A DNA stretch of 47,527 bases from Chondrus crispus. Its lineage: Eukaryota; Rhodophyta; Florideophyceae; Gigartinales; Gigartinaceae. Under the pieces are notes generated by a model, which saw nothing but the letters and a program-made list of their open reading frames with translations, was not told the origin of the DNA and did no database searches. The translations under genes were made by a program, and so were the position numbers. Positions 9,325-20,584 of the stretch are shown here, piece after piece (position 1 is the stretch's first letter; each line of letters begins with the position of its first letter). Location of the stretch: NCBI RefSeq assembly GCF_000350225.1, contig NW_005179169.1, positions 245,240 through 292,766 on the forward strand. Reading direction: 5' to 3'.

Positions 9325-10090
9325 TGTGGGAGAACGGGTACCGACCGGTGTCGGTAAACGTAACGACCCGGAGGGAGATCCCGTAGGGGTGATCAGACGA
9401 TATTGGAAAGGCAGGGGGGTAATTCAGCTTGTACACGGGGTGCACGTACCGCCACGGGTGACAGGTGGCGGCGGAATGGCCACGTGTACCGCCGTACGTA
9501 TAACGTCCCGATCGGGTACAGTAGACTAGTAGTTCCTACTGTAGGGGCGTAGAAATTAGTGTGATGAAAGTGTCAACCGGGGGAGTCCCAGCTAGCACAC
9601 GTGGTGCGCGCTCTGCCTGCGAGTACAGGTGGCAGGAGCCCAGCCACGTGTGCTGCTGTGCAGATTACTCCCCGGTGGAGTACAGTAGAGGTACTCCACT
9701 GTAGTGATCCAAAGTAGAAGTGGATCACTACTGTACTGCCCGGTCGCCGGAGGTCGACGTACTTAGGGGCTGAGGCAGTACGCTCCCAGAGTAAAAAGGG
9801 GGTAGCGACCCCCGGGGCGAGAACTTAGAAGAAAGAGGCAGATCGTCCCGCACGGGTTATTCTTGAGGGCCGGAAGCACACGCTCCCCAGTTTGGTCGTT
9901 CCACCGCCTGGTGGAAGCGTATGCCCATTGAGCCCTATCCCCTCCGGGGTCGCAATTCCACTCGTCCGTTTACCGGAGTCATAACCGCCGCCCTCAAAGA
10001 GAGGTTGGTGGTGTTGTAATTTTACCGCTGCCGTGGACACCCCCTCCGTGACGGGGTAAAAACCGAACCGGAAGGATCCATATTATTACA
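9325..10090 (+). repeat. gypsy-1 5' LTR (766 bp)
   Basis: Direct repeat with 19819-20584 at a constant offset of 10,494. Differences I see include A/G changes near 9567-9569, 9576 and 9637, T/G near 9700, T/C near 9771, and a G/A plus C/T pair near 9868-9872. It contains three consecutive hairpins between 9517 and 9730 built around TACAGTAG/CTACTGTA. Ends are TG...CA. Confidence 0.95.
9517..9730. promoter_or_regulatory. Cluster of three hairpins in the gypsy-1 LTR
   Basis: Arms: TACAGTAG 9517-9524 with CTACTGTA 9536-9543; GGAGTAC 9677-9683 with GTACTCC 9691-9697 (TACAGTAG again in this region); TAGTGATCC 9702-9710 with GGATCACTA 9722-9730. The cluster is preserved in the 3' LTR, apart from one T/G change just before the third hairpin. 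Possible roles are promoter, RNA end formation or packaging; none is proven. Confidence 0.5.
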
Positions 10091-10092
10091 AC

Positions 10093-10108
10093 TGGTCTCC
10101 CGACCTAG
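10093..10108 (+). promoter_or_regulatory. Putative gypsy-1 primer-binding site
   Basis: Two bases after the 5' LTR the sequence reads TGGTCTCCCGACCTAG. It begins with TGG, as expected for complementarity to a tRNA 3' CCA end. I could not assign the tRNA. A short inverted repeat (CCTAGAAAT/ATTTCTAGG) follows immediately. Confidence 0.45.
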
Positions 10109-10193
10109 AAATCTATTTCTAGGATTCTTTTATTGATTTCCGAATCGGACGACTGAGATTGGAAGGGATCGAGAATCACCGCCTCGTCTCAAG

Positions 10194-12377
10194 ATGAGTG
10201 GACGAGAAGACGCGAGATCGCAGGGGGGCTTCCCCCGAGACGGAAGGGACGACGAGTCAGTAAATCGGTCCCAGCTGGGCGAACCAAGTCGCACGGACGG
10301 CTCGACAGAGAACGCGGGCTCCGTTAGAAGCGCCGAGGCACGAGCGGCGCATGTGGATCGCTTGGCACGCGCAAGGACGCGATCGCAGACCAGAGCGGCA
10401 TTACCACCGACGCCGGCGGAGGGGCCCCTCGAAGGCCGACAACGCGGAGAGAGCGAGCCGACCCCCGCCATAATTGGCGACGAACGTCCAAATAGGATGA
10501 CAATCCACGGAGACGCCTTAGAGGCCCACCCGGACCTAGGGGACCTGACCCAGAGGGCGGCCCTAAACGCGTGGTTGACGGCCGAGCTGGACAAGCGAAT
10601 CCCGGCTGCCGTGGAGGCGCAATTGACAAGCACGCTCCGAAAGATCGTCGAGGATCACAGCCGGACCCTCGTCAGGAGCGCTGTGGACGACGTAGTCGGA
10701 CGCAGCCCCTTCTGGGACACGATCACGTCAACCGTGGGGGACGTTACCCGGGCAGAGGTGCGCGCTCGAGCGCCGCCGGCGGAGCGACTGCCGTTGGCGG
10801 CAACGGACGTATTACCGCCGTCGCTGATGCTTGGGAACGCGCGGCCGCAATACCCTCATATGGGACGTGAGACCCCGTGGGATGGAGAAGAGCGCGATGG
10901 CCGACTTCAAGCCCAAGAGATGAGACAGCCACCCGCGTTTCCGCCCGGGGCCGGTCGCGTAGTGCTGCCGACGCAGAAGTACCGGAGAAAGACCAAGAGC
11001 AAGGGATACGAGACCGACGGATCGGAAGCTAGTGATACCACGAGGGACGAAACAGACTCCTCTGGGGACGATTTCGAAGTAGACGTGAGGCATGTGCGTC
11101 GGATTCGCCCCCTAAACGACCTCTTTAAAAAGGTCATAGATTACCGCCGGTATCGGCTGCACAACCGTTCGGGACGATACAACGCCAAAGTTGCCAGCAC
11201 GGTTTCGAGGGCCGGGAAGCGGATGGCTCTTCAGATGAAGGGCGTGACCTTCAGCGGAGACGACCCGATTGCGGTGCTAAATTTCCTCTCCAGGTTTACG
11301 GCGGCGTGCAATCAGAACGGCGTGCATGAGGGAGCGGCCGTCTGGTGCTTCCAGTTCTTCATGACTGGCACGGCCCTGGCAAAGGTGCAGACCCGTATCG
11401 TGGGGGAGTCTGGTGTAGCCGACGCCCGTAGGGACGAAGTGTTGTCGTCCTATCCGGAGGTCGTCAATTACCTCCTCAGGACATACGCGACGAATGAAGT
11501 CATCGCAGAAGCCTACGCCGAGGTAACGAACTTTATACAGAGTTCGGGGATGTCCGAGACGGAGTATGGCGACCGTCTCTGGAGAAAAGCCCTCCGCTGT
11601 GGAAATGTCTTCTCCGATAATCGGCTCAAGTCGCTCTTCGCAGAGGGCCTCCTCCCGACAATTCGTACGCAGGTGCGTCACCACCTCACGACGCATCCCC
11701 GCATAGCTTTTACGGAGCTAACGCGGTACGCCGAGGGCATGGGAACGGCCTACCGGGGCGGAAAGAATTACCCGGCAACCGCAGGGAGCCGGGACCGCTC
11801 GGGCCACCGGACAGGACGCCAGCAGCGTAGCCTGCTCCTCTCAGAAGAATCGTCCGAACCGGGTCCCCTCGAGGAAGTGGATGTTTTCTCGGAGCGCCCG
11901 CTCGCGATGGCGGTCGAGACGGCCGCGTTCCCCTCGCCCCCAGGGACACGCACGACGTACTTCACAGCCTCTCCAGGTTCGACGGCACCAGACGGTGGGA
12001 GCAGTATGTGGCCCAAGCCAAATACACCCCCTCAGGGAGGAGACGCCCGGCGTTGGGAGCCGCCTCAGCAGGACGCGAGCAGCGGAACGCCCTGCCGCCT
12101 CTGCCTTTCGCGGGAAAGACCCTGCTGTCATGGGATGCCACCGGACGTCCGAGCTCGGATTTTAGCCCAACGGGAGGCAAACTTCCAACAGAGACGCACC
12201 CAGAGGAATTACAGCCCCGGGGGACGGGCTCGTAGCACACCAAGGGCGAATTCGTCACCGAGTTTCCGGACAACCTCGTTTCCAGGGGTCCCGCAGGGGA
12301 CCCAGATTATCGAACCGGGCGCGTATTCCGGCGGCGCCCACGGAAGGAGACCGGGAAACGACAGGGAGGCAGCGTAG
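10194..12377 (+). CDS. gag: gypsy-1 Gag polyprotein
   Basis: Structural protein of 727 residues from ATG 10194, 103 bp after the LTR. A charged, disordered N-terminus (to about residue 290) is followed by a retrotransposon-gag capsid-like region (about 330-520). This includes MALQMKGVTFSGDDPIAVLN and the helical stretch AAVWCFQFFMTGTALAKVQT, ending with FTELTRYAEGM. The C-terminal part is Pro/Ser/Arg-rich nucleocapsid-like sequence with a noncanonical Cys/His cluster, CRLCLSRERPCCHG (about 630), instead of a normal CX2CX4HX4C knuckle. The stop TAG is at 12375. The pol frame lies at -1 and is already open well before this stop (I traced it back to about 12290), so Gag-Pol is probably made by -1 frameshifting in the overlap. 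No internal damage is seen. Confidence 0.88.
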   Translation: MSGREDARSQGGFPRDGRDDESVNRSQLGEPSRTDGSTENAGSVRSAEARAAHVDRLARARTRSQTRAALPPTPAEGPLEGRQRGESEPTPAIIGDERPNRMTIHGDALEAHPDLGDLTQRAALNAWLTAELDKRIPAAVEAQLTSTLRKIVEDHSRTLVRSAVDDVVGRSPFWDTITSTVGDVTRAEVRARAPPAERLPLAATDVLPPSLMLGNARPQYPHMGRETPWDGEERDGRLQAQEMRQPPAFPPGAGRVVLPTQKYRRKTKSKGYETDGSEASDTTRDETDSSGDDFEVDVRHVRRIRPLNDLFKKVIDYRRYRLHNRSGRYNAKVASTVSRAGKRMALQMKGVTFSGDDPIAVLNFLSRFTAACNQNGVHEGAAVWCFQFFMTGTALAKVQTRIVGESGVADARRDEVLSSYPEVVNYLLRTYATNEVIAEAYAEVTNFIQSSGMSETEYGDRLWRKALRCGNVFSDNRLKSLFAEGLLPTIRTQVRHHLTTHPRIAFTELTRYAEGMGTAYRGGKNYPATAGSRDRSGHRTGRQQRSLLLSEESSEPGPLEEVDVFSERPLAMAVETAAFPSPPGTRTTYFTASPGSTAPDGGSSMWPKPNTPPQGGDARRWEPPQQDASSGTPCRLCLSRERPCCHGMPPDVRARILAQREANFQQRRTQRNYSPGGRARSTPRANSSPSFRTTSFPGVPQGTQIIEPGAYSGGAHGRRPGNDREAA

Positions 12378-12556
12378 AGGCTTCTGTCTCCCTTAAACCG
12401 AGCCTCGTCCGGAGGGGAGCATCCTCGACCCGAAGGACACACCGGCACCGGCAGAAGGGAAAGCCTCGTGGGAATAATGTAGCAAGAGACCCGATTTGCG
12501 TCCTGAGAAAGGAGAACTATAAATTAGACCTGTCAATCGGATGCCGACCGACGGTT

Positions 12557-15500
12557 ATGTTTCCTATCAGGGGTGTCCTAGACACTGGAGCCGGCCCTAA
12601 CATTATCCACCAGCGCGTCCTTCCCCCGAATTGGAGAGAGAACGCGGCGAGAAAACCGACCCCACGGGTAACGGACGCTTCGAAGAATGCAATGGCTCTT
12701 AGCGGGGTGGTGGTGCTACACGTCCGAATTGGAGATATGACCACGAGGACGCATTTTTTAGTGGCGAGCAACCTAGCGGTGAGCGCCATTTTGGGGACGG
12801 AGTTTATCGATCGCCATGTGAGGGGCATCTTGCCAAAAGAGAGGCGAGTTGTCTTCCGCCATGGAGGAAGTGTGACCCTGCTGGGGAGCGCCCCGGGGCC
12901 CGAAGGGAATCGGAAAACTATGGGGAACCTGCTGACACGGACGAGATCCAACAAGGTGCGGGTGGCTAAGCAGATTGTGCTGCCACCGATGTCACAAGCG
13001 CCGGTATTGGTAAACACCGAGGCAAGAGGCCTGGTGTTCCTCCAGTGTCACCCGAAAACGGTTAAGAAGAACCTCAGCCTGATGGCGAACGGGGTAATGG
13101 AGCCCACAGGGCTCCCGTTTTGGGTCCGCATGAGCAATTTCCGTGATCGGCCGGTACGGATTCCGAAGGGAGCTGTCATAGGGCTCGACTTACCGGCTCC
13201 CCAAGCGGTGCTGACGATAACGTCCCAACGGGCTCGAGAGCTGGGCCTCGACCCCTTTGGTGGTCCACCCTCGCCGGGACTGGAAGAAGGAAAAGTTGGT
13301 GAGGAGCGAAGTAGTCGACCGGATCACTGGACGGAGCAGCTACAGATAGGCGCCGAATACCAGACCCATAGGACCCGAATTGTGGACCTGTTACGGGAGT
13401 TCGAAGACATGTGGTCCGGGCGATTGGGGACCATAGTGAGCGCCAAGCATCGGATAGACCTCGAGGACGGCGCCCGGCCTGTTTATCAGCCCCCTTATCG
13501 GGCGGGGCATCGAGCCAGAGCCGTCGAGAAGACCGAGGTTGAGCGGATGTTAAAAGAGGGGGTCATTGAGCCATCCAGCTCAGAATGGGCTAGCCCCGTT
13601 GTCCTGGTGCCAAAGAAAGACGGCACCCTACGCTTTTGTGTGGACTACCGGCGCCTTAATGCGTTGACCCGTCGGGACTCCTACCCCATTCCGCGGATGG
13701 ACGAATGCATTGACTCCCTTGGGGACGCCACTATCTTCTCCACCCTCGACTGCAACAGCGGGTACTGGCAAGTCGAGGTGGATGAAGCTGACAAGGATAA
13801 GACGACGTTCACGTCCCATATGGGGTTGTACCGATTCATCCGGATGCCGTTTGGTCTCAAGAACGCCCCAGCGACTTTCCAAAGGGCGGTGGACATTATC
13901 CTGTCACGGGTTAGATGGCAATACGCGTTGGTGTATCTCGACGACGTTATCGTATACTCCCAGACCTTACAGGAACACTTCACCCACATGAGAACGATCT
14001 TGGGGATGTTAAAAGATGCGGGAGTGTCCCTCAAACTCCCCAAGTGCCATTTCTTTCAAACCTCGGTGGACTATCTGGGTCACGTTATTCGACCTGGAAA
14101 GTTGGAGGTGAGCTCACGAACGTGCGAAGCAATCCGTCAGGCCAACGCGCCAACAACCCAGACGGGAATCCGTTCCTTTATCGGTCTCTGTAACGTATTC
14201 CGGCGCTTTGTGCCAAACTTTGCACGCATTGCAACCCCCTTGAATCGCAAACTCGAGAAAGGACAGCCCGCAAAATTCGGCGACCTCACGGACGAAGAGC
14301 ACGAGGCGTTCGAGGAGCTGAAACGTCGTCTCACGTCACGTCCAATCCTGGCACTGCCCAAGGAGAAAGGGGGCTACAAATTGGACACAGACGCATGTGA
14401 CCATCAGGTGGGATGCACTCTCCTGCAGGACCAAGAGGGTCCTGTTTACGTCCCAATTGGGTATTGGAGTCGAGCCCTGACGAAGCAGGAGCGCGACTAC
14501 ACTACGACGGAAAAGGAATGTTTGGCCATTGTTTGGGCTATTCTCCTCCTGCGGCCGTACCTGGAGGGACAAAGATTTACCGTTTGAACGGACCACGATT
14601 CCCTGAGGTGGGTCCTGAACCTAGCCGATGCCAAGGGACGACTAGCCCGCTGGCGCCTCCGGTTATCGGAATACGACTTCATAGTCAAACACCGTGCCGG
14701 GATTAAACACCAGGCAGCCGACGCTCTCTCGCGGCTTGAGACGACCGGATTGGATACTTCGACCCTGAGGGATGAAATACCTTGCTACGTGGTAGACGAA
14801 GACGTACAAGGAGATCTACTGTCCTCCGAGGGCGTGACACCTCGTTATCCCGGCAACCCGGACGTGATGACTCTCGCGCATGATGATGCCGAGATATTGC
14901 CCGTGATGCAAGACGACCTAATTAGGGAGCAGAAGACAGACTCGTATTGTAAGGCCATGATGGAAGAGGTCGGGAAATCGGGAACGCAGTTCGAGGTCAA
15001 TCAACACGGCCTCCTGTGCCGGCGCGCACCCTTGGACGGGAGTATACAGATCGTGGTCCCGGCGTCCCTAAGGGCGAGAATCTCCTTCTTGAGTCATTAC
15101 CCGAGATTACAGGGACACCCCGGCACGAGCAAGATGTACGAGACAATGAGGCGTCTGTACTACTGGCCTCATATGGCTTCGGACGTCCAACAGACGGTCG
15201 CCGACTGCCGGTCGTGCGCCCGCGTGAGGGGAACGCAATACCGCCAGCAGAAGAAGCTAACGTTGTTCCCCGCCGCCGGGCCGCTAGAATTCGTCGCCAT
15301 GGACCTGTATGGACCCTTGCCAAAAACCCCACACGGGAACCGCCACATATTGGTCATCACGGACCGCTTTACCAAGCTGTGCCGCGCTATACCCCTTCGG
15401 ACGACTCAAGCTCAGCAGGTTGCCCAGACCTTCCTTGACGCGTGGGTGTACCCCTATGGCATGCCGGATACACTACTGACCGACAACGGACCCCAGTTCA

Positions 15501-16489
15501 CAGCTAAATTCTTCGAAGCTGTATGCAGCCTTCTCAGAATTCGGCACGTGCTCACGACGGCCTATCATCCGCAAACTAACGGTCAGGCCGAGAGGTTCAA
15601 CCGGACGTTGGCGACCCGATTGCGGCATTACGTCTCCGAACACCAACGGGACTGGGACGATTACGTACAACCCCTGACGTACGCGTACAATATGCAAGTC
15701 CACAAGTCGACGGGTACGACCCCCTTTGACCTCGTCTTGACGCGGCACCCACCAGGGATATCGGTCCAAGCTCTTTCTAGCGCCATACCGTCCCCAAATG
15801 GGAGTGAACCGACATGGGCACAAATAAAGCGAATCACCCTACAGCGGGTGCAGAAGATTCTCTCCCGCGCGGGTACCAAGTTGACACACGCCCAAGCACA
15901 GTACAAGAGAAATTTCGACAAGGCGGTAAGGACGTTACCCTCCTTCGAGGTCGGACAGGAGGTCTTTCTCGACAGACCCCCGGATTTTTCTGCGACGCCG
16001 CTCGAGAATGAGGACGGCCACCGGAAACTCCTTCCTAAAACAACAGGTCCCTATAGGGCCATAAAGGCGCCAGTGAACGGGGACACCGTCACGATTGAGC
16101 GCAACGGTCTCTTGGATGCAGTATCCATAAACCGTGTGACAAAGGTGCGGCAACTCTCCATCCCGAAGGCCCCCTCGTCCGTAAGGTCGACGCCCATGGC
16201 GATACCCCCGGCAAGCGGAACCACACCACCCGAAAGGGCCTCCGTATCACGGACCACCCGGACGGTCTCTATCGACCCAGACAGCGAGGTCCCCGTCCAT
16301 CAGGACCCCGCTGAGGCCGAAGCGGATACAGAGCACGCCATAGACCGCATCGTCGCCCATGGCGAGGCGGACGACGGCTGCCCACTTTATCGGGTCCGAT
16401 GGTTCGGCTATAGCCCCAAAGAGGACACCTGGGAGCGAGCGGATAACCTCCCAGAGAACTTCATCCGCCCATACCGAGCTAGACACTGA
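12557..16489 (+). CDS. pol: gypsy-1 Pol polyprotein (one in-frame TGA)
   Basis: Protease, reverse transcriptase, RNase H, integrase and chromodomain in one frame of 1311 codons from the first ATG; the frame is open further upstream into gag. Protease active site: LDTGAGPN near residue 10. RT: VLVPKKDGTLRFCVDYRRLN, MPFGLKNAPATFQR and the catalytic YLDD at 13934-13945. RNase H: DTDACDHQVG and EKECLAIVWA, with the third part after the stop (TDHDSLRWVL). Integrase: a His/Cys zinc region (SHYPRLQGHPG...CRSCARVRG) and the D,D,E triad in MDLYGPL, TDNGPQF and GQAERFNRTL. A C-terminal chromodomain (16335-16486) contains YRVRWFGYSPKEDTWE. The only interruption is TGA at 14585-14587 inside RNase H. CGA (Arg) is usual before TDH, so a C-to-T change is the simplest reading; otherwise the protein would be truncated or need readthrough. 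Confidence 0.9.
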
Positions 16490-17377
16490 CCGAGACGGTC
16501 AGTCCAAGAAGAGGGGTAAGACTTCCGAATTTTGGGATATACCTGTAAACCCTGTGGGGAGAACGGCGAAAGACCGACAAGACGGACATTTACGAACGAG
16601 AAAGACCCGTCCGGGATTGCATGTCCCCACGGCCGGAGCCCTCAGGGAAAACCCAATCGAGACCACGTTGGGAAGGTCTCCATGACGAGAGCAGACGCCT
16701 CTGGGAAAACCAATTGAGACCCGGTCGGGACGGCGCCGAAGACTAGAGCAGCAGAAGGGGAAAGGATTCCAGCAAGCTGACGCAGCCGTCATCCCACGGA
16801 GGGCGACAAGCTCCAAATTCCACCTCCGAAGGTCGAGTCAGAGGCAAGCTGGTGGACGAGAGTGGAGCACGCTACATGAAAAATCGACCAAAATTGGTAA
16901 TGCCCAATGGGAACGCCCAAAAGGAAATTGGTGGCGGTTCAAGGAGGCGGTTTGAGGCACGAAGATTTCAGGGAACGTCCAATGGGAGCTCGTTAATTTA
17001 CAAGGACAAGCCTCGAAGACGAGAAAATCAGGCACGTTTTACTGGCAAAAAGGCCGATTTTTAGTGCGAAGGAAAAACCCGATCGGGCAGTCCCTAGCCT
17101 AACGAAGGCGAAGCCCCGACCCCAAATGGATATCATGGACGCAGCGACGACGATTGCCGCTGGAAGAAACCCTGTACGGGAGAGCGTACGAAAGAAATGC
17201 GAAGGCAGTTTATTTGGAGGTAGGAGTACCTGGACGAGGACGCTTACGAGAAGGGGCGCCAGCAGAATTGGAGGCTGAGGCCCCGTCGGCCCCGCTTCCG
17301 GCAGAACGGTCAGGCTCGAGCCCGAACCGGACGAGGACGTCCGAAATAGCGCCGTCGGTCACGTCCCGAACGCGGGC
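16490..17377. other. gypsy-1 spacer between pol and the antisense gene
   Basis: About 0.9 kb without a convincing frame. It contains a pair of imperfect direct repeats around GGAAAACC(C)AAT(T/C)GAGAC (about 16648 and 16703). It may hold the convergent 3' ends of the sense pol transcript and the antisense transcript. Confidence 0.4.
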
Positions 17378-19384
17378 CTACAGAATCCCGCTAAGGGCAG
17401 ACTGAACCTCATTCAGAGCCGAACGGGTACGCTCAAGGGTATGAGAGTCCCGTATGAGGGTCGCCGCTTGACGAAGGACGGCCGGAACCGTAGCAGCCGG
17501 TTCAGCCCCATAGGTCTGGGCATTCTCAAGATACTCTTGCCAAGCTGCCCTGAGGTCTTCATCCACAATGGGCGGTACGTCCACTTGGTCGAACGTCTCT
17601 AGGACGAGTTCGGGCCTTGCGGCGACGAAGCTAGCCGTCGCACCGGCAGGCGGGCTGGAGGCGGGAACTTCAACGATGTCCTCCACAACCGCAGCGGCCG
17701 ATTGGGCCGCTCCACCCCCGTCGTCGGGAGGCAGCACGGACCTCAGAGGAGCCACCGGTACCGGAGAGGGAACATCGTCGTCGCCAGAATAGTCCGGTCC
17801 CCTTCCTTCGGGAGGCGCAGCGACGGACTCGCCCCCGTAAAGGGACGCCACGGCCGAGACAGCCCCGCGACTATTCGGAGGAAAAATCGGAACGGCATCC
17901 GCGGCGACCTCGGGAGGATGAAAGCACTCCGGAACGAATCCTTTCCCTCGGGGGTAATAATCAGCTACTTCCAATACCGGCCAGGGGGAGCGACGAGGCT
18001 CGGGAAGGACGACCCGAGTGGGATATGCTTTGCCGTCGTCATGCCCACCAGGGTGACGCGGCATAGGTGCGAACCGGTCGGTCTCATAGTCGTACCAAAG
18101 GAACCCCGGGGTCTTCGTTCAATCGGTTTCGGCGGCGTATCGCAAAAGCGTCTCCGTCTCCTGAGGGTCGAATTCCGTTCCTCGGACGATATTCTGCACG
18201 CCGAGCTCGCGGACGTACGAAATGAGCCCGGTAGGCAGAGGCATCAGTCGACCCACAGGGGAAGCGATACTGCGGTCCTGGAAGAGACGCCAGTCACGAT
18301 TCTTGGCGTTCATCTGAGTCCCGTAGCGGGCGGCGTGAAGGAAGGCCATGACGGACGATACGGCCCACTCGACGGCGACGATCTGCCAAAGCCATGCACG
18401 GAGGCGACTCTTCTGAAGGTCCAGACTACCGTGATACGCCAAAACGGCTGGCGTGGACACGCAGAGCGACCGAGGGACGTCCTGATAGAAGGGTTGTGGT
18501 GGCACGCGGATGTAGTAGTTCTGCCGGAGTCGGGAAGGCATGTCGAAGAATTCCAAATTATGCCATCCATAGAAGAACCACTGCGTATTCCGAACACGGG
18601 ACTCGTCGGAACAGTTGTCGCCCCACCAGCGCCGATCGCGAAGCCAATATAACCGGTCATACGGGGGCTCGAAGGCAAGGAGCCCGAGCACGCTGTGACC
18701 CGCAGGGAGAAAACTCCCACCAGGGGCGACGTCCTCAGGTCGCAGAAGATGTTGAAGACCGGAGAGGATGGTCTGCAGACGGATTTGATACTCCCTTTCG
18801 GGCCAACAACGCACATGGGATAGATCGGCCCGTCCATGCGTGCGCGTCCGGTCGTTCGGTGTCAGGGGTAGATAGCGCCAGCGAGCCGTCCACGCTTCGT
18901 CCCGGCTTCGGCGATACCCGTTCGGGAGGCTGATTCCGTCTTGGCAGACTTCTTGAAACCGGAGAGCGTCAAAGTACCAATGGGACCAGCCCACGTACTG
19001 TTCGACCGGGTACGGCACCACGGAAGGACGTTCGGAAGCCTCGGCGGGGGTGCGGCGCTGACGATGGTCGTACTCCTTTGCCGGGTTGACCCAGCGGGAC
19101 GCCGACCCGGACGCGAGAGGAGACATAGCTGGAGGCGTCGGAGGTGCTCGAGAGGGTTCCGAGATGAAGGACGTGGGGTCGAGCGGCGGACTTGTAGGCG
19201 GTAGGGAGGCCGCCGCGTCCGTATTTATAGCCACCGTTCGCGGAATTCGTCCCGGCAGCGGAGGGGCGCCCCAGTGGGTTTCGCCCTGAATTACGTCCGT
19301 GGAGGTACTGTGCGCACTTGTCGGCCTGAAAGGCGTTGCTCCGTAGCCCACGCCCCTTCGGCGGCGGGCCTGCCTCCTAATCAT
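17378..19384 (-). CDS. gypsy-1 antisense gene, unknown protein (one in-frame TGA)
   Basis: Opposite to gag-pol, between pol and the 3' LTR. From ATG 19384 the frame runs 421 codons to a TGA (18121-18119), then stays open in the same frame for a further 246 codons to 17378; a methionine lies 18 codons past the stop, at 18064. If the TGA is a mutated CGA, the product is about 668 residues. The first ~120 residues are Pro/Arg/Ser-rich. The middle is unusually Trp/Tyr/Phe-rich (WSHWYFDALRFQEV, WFFYGWHNLEFFDMP, LYWLRDRRWWGDN) and looks folded. The tail is acidic and Pro/Ala-rich. I recognise no domain, including no envelope-like signal peptide or membrane anchor. Antisense ORFs at this place are known in some plant gypsy-type retrotransposons; homology to those is not claimed. 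Confidence 0.65.
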
Positions 19385-19802
19385 TGCGTGGGAGAGAGTC
19401 GTCCGATGGCGGAGAATAACGCAAGGGGCGGGAGAAGCGACACGACCACAGGACGGGCGGACGCGAGAGAGGTCACCGGCTCCCCTCTGTCACACGGGAA
19501 TGTGCCGGCCTTTCTCAAAGGACAGAAGCAGCGAGGACTCCCGAAAGGGCACGGACGGCTTGACGGGAATAGACCGTGTGTTCGAGTTCGGAGGAGTACC
19601 GCGAGGTCGAGTGCCGCCGTGCAGAGGCGTCGCGGAGGCGAACCGACGCCTAATCACGACCCGAAGGGAGTTCACACCGGGCCGGCTTGGGCCAGTTTCG
19701 CGATGGCCCCGTGGCGCCGGTAACGTCCGAACAACAGCCGCTTGAAGGAGGCTAACGGGCGCGGGCCACGAACGTAATGGCCACCCGGAGGACGTGGCGC
19801 AC

Positions 19803-19818
19803 TCAAAGAAGAGGGGTG
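19803..19818 (+). promoter_or_regulatory. gypsy-1 polypurine tract
   Basis: The purine-rich run CAAAGAAGAGGGGTG directly abuts the 3' LTR at 19819. This is the expected place for the plus-strand primer. Confidence 0.65.
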
Positions 19819-20584
19819 TGTGGGAGAACGGGTACCGACCGGTGTCGGTAAACGTAACGACCCGGAGGGAGATCCCGTAGGGGTGATCAGACGATATTGG
19901 AAAGGCAGGGGGGTAATTCAGCTTGTACACGGGGTGCACGTACCGCCACGGGTGACAGGTGGCGGCGGAATGGCCACGTGTACCGCCGTACGTATAACGT
20001 CCCGATCGGGTACAGTAGACTAGTAGTTCCTACTGTAGGGGCGTAGAAATTAGTGTGATGGGAGTGTCAGCCGGGGGAGTCCCAGCTAGCACACGTGGTG
20101 CGCGCTCTGCCTGCGAGTACAGGTGGCAGGGGCCCAGCCACGTGTGCTGCTGTGCAGATTACTCCCCGGTGGAGTACAGTAGAGGTACTCCACGGTAGTG
20201 ATCCAAAGTAGAAGTGGATCACTACTGTACTGCCCGGTCGCCGGAGGTCGACGTACTTAGGGGCCGAGGCAGTACGCTCCCAGAGTAAAAAGGGGGTAGC
20301 GACCCCCGGGGCGAGAACTTAGAAGAAAGAGGCAGATCGTCCCGCACGGGTTATTCTTGAAGGCTGGAAGCACACGCTCCCCAGTTTGGTCGTTCCACCG
20401 CCTGGTGGAAGCGTATGCCCATTGAGCCCTATCCCCTCCGGGGTCGCAATTCCACTCGTCCGTTTACCGGAGTCATAACCGCCGCCCTCAAAGAGAGGTT
20501 GGTGGTGTTGTAATTTTACCGCTGCCGTGGACACCCCCTCCGTGACGGGGTAAAAACCGAACCGGAAGGATCCATATTATTACA
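19819..20584 (+). repeat. gypsy-1 3' LTR (766 bp)
   Basis: About 99% identical to the 5' LTR and of the same length. It is followed directly by the target duplication TTGAC (20585-20589) and the resumed gag frame of gypsy-2. Confidence 0.95.

Larger units (their letters stand above)
9325..20584 (+). mobile_element. Young Ty3/gypsy (chromodomain) retrotransposon 'gypsy-1'
   Basis: Complete element of 11,260 bp. Both LTRs are 766 bp, start TGTGGG and end TTACA. The 5-bp target duplication TTGAC is exact (9320-9324 and 20585-20589). I count about eight LTR differences, seven of them transitions, so insertion is fairly recent. Order: 5' LTR, primer-binding site, gag, pol (protease, RT, RNase H, integrase, chromodomain), a 0.9-kb spacer, an antisense gene, polypurine tract, 3' LTR. 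One in-frame TGA interrupts pol and one interrupts the antisense gene. It sits inside the gag of gypsy-2. Chromodomain-bearing Ty3/gypsy elements are commonly termed chromoviruses. Confidence 0.93.

Noticed and set aside
17702..18652. A 316-codon + strand frame in the gypsy-1 3' region
   Set aside because: It lies opposite the longer, better-composed antisense frame and shows Arg/Gly-rich shadow composition typical of the reverse strand of GC-rich coding DNA.
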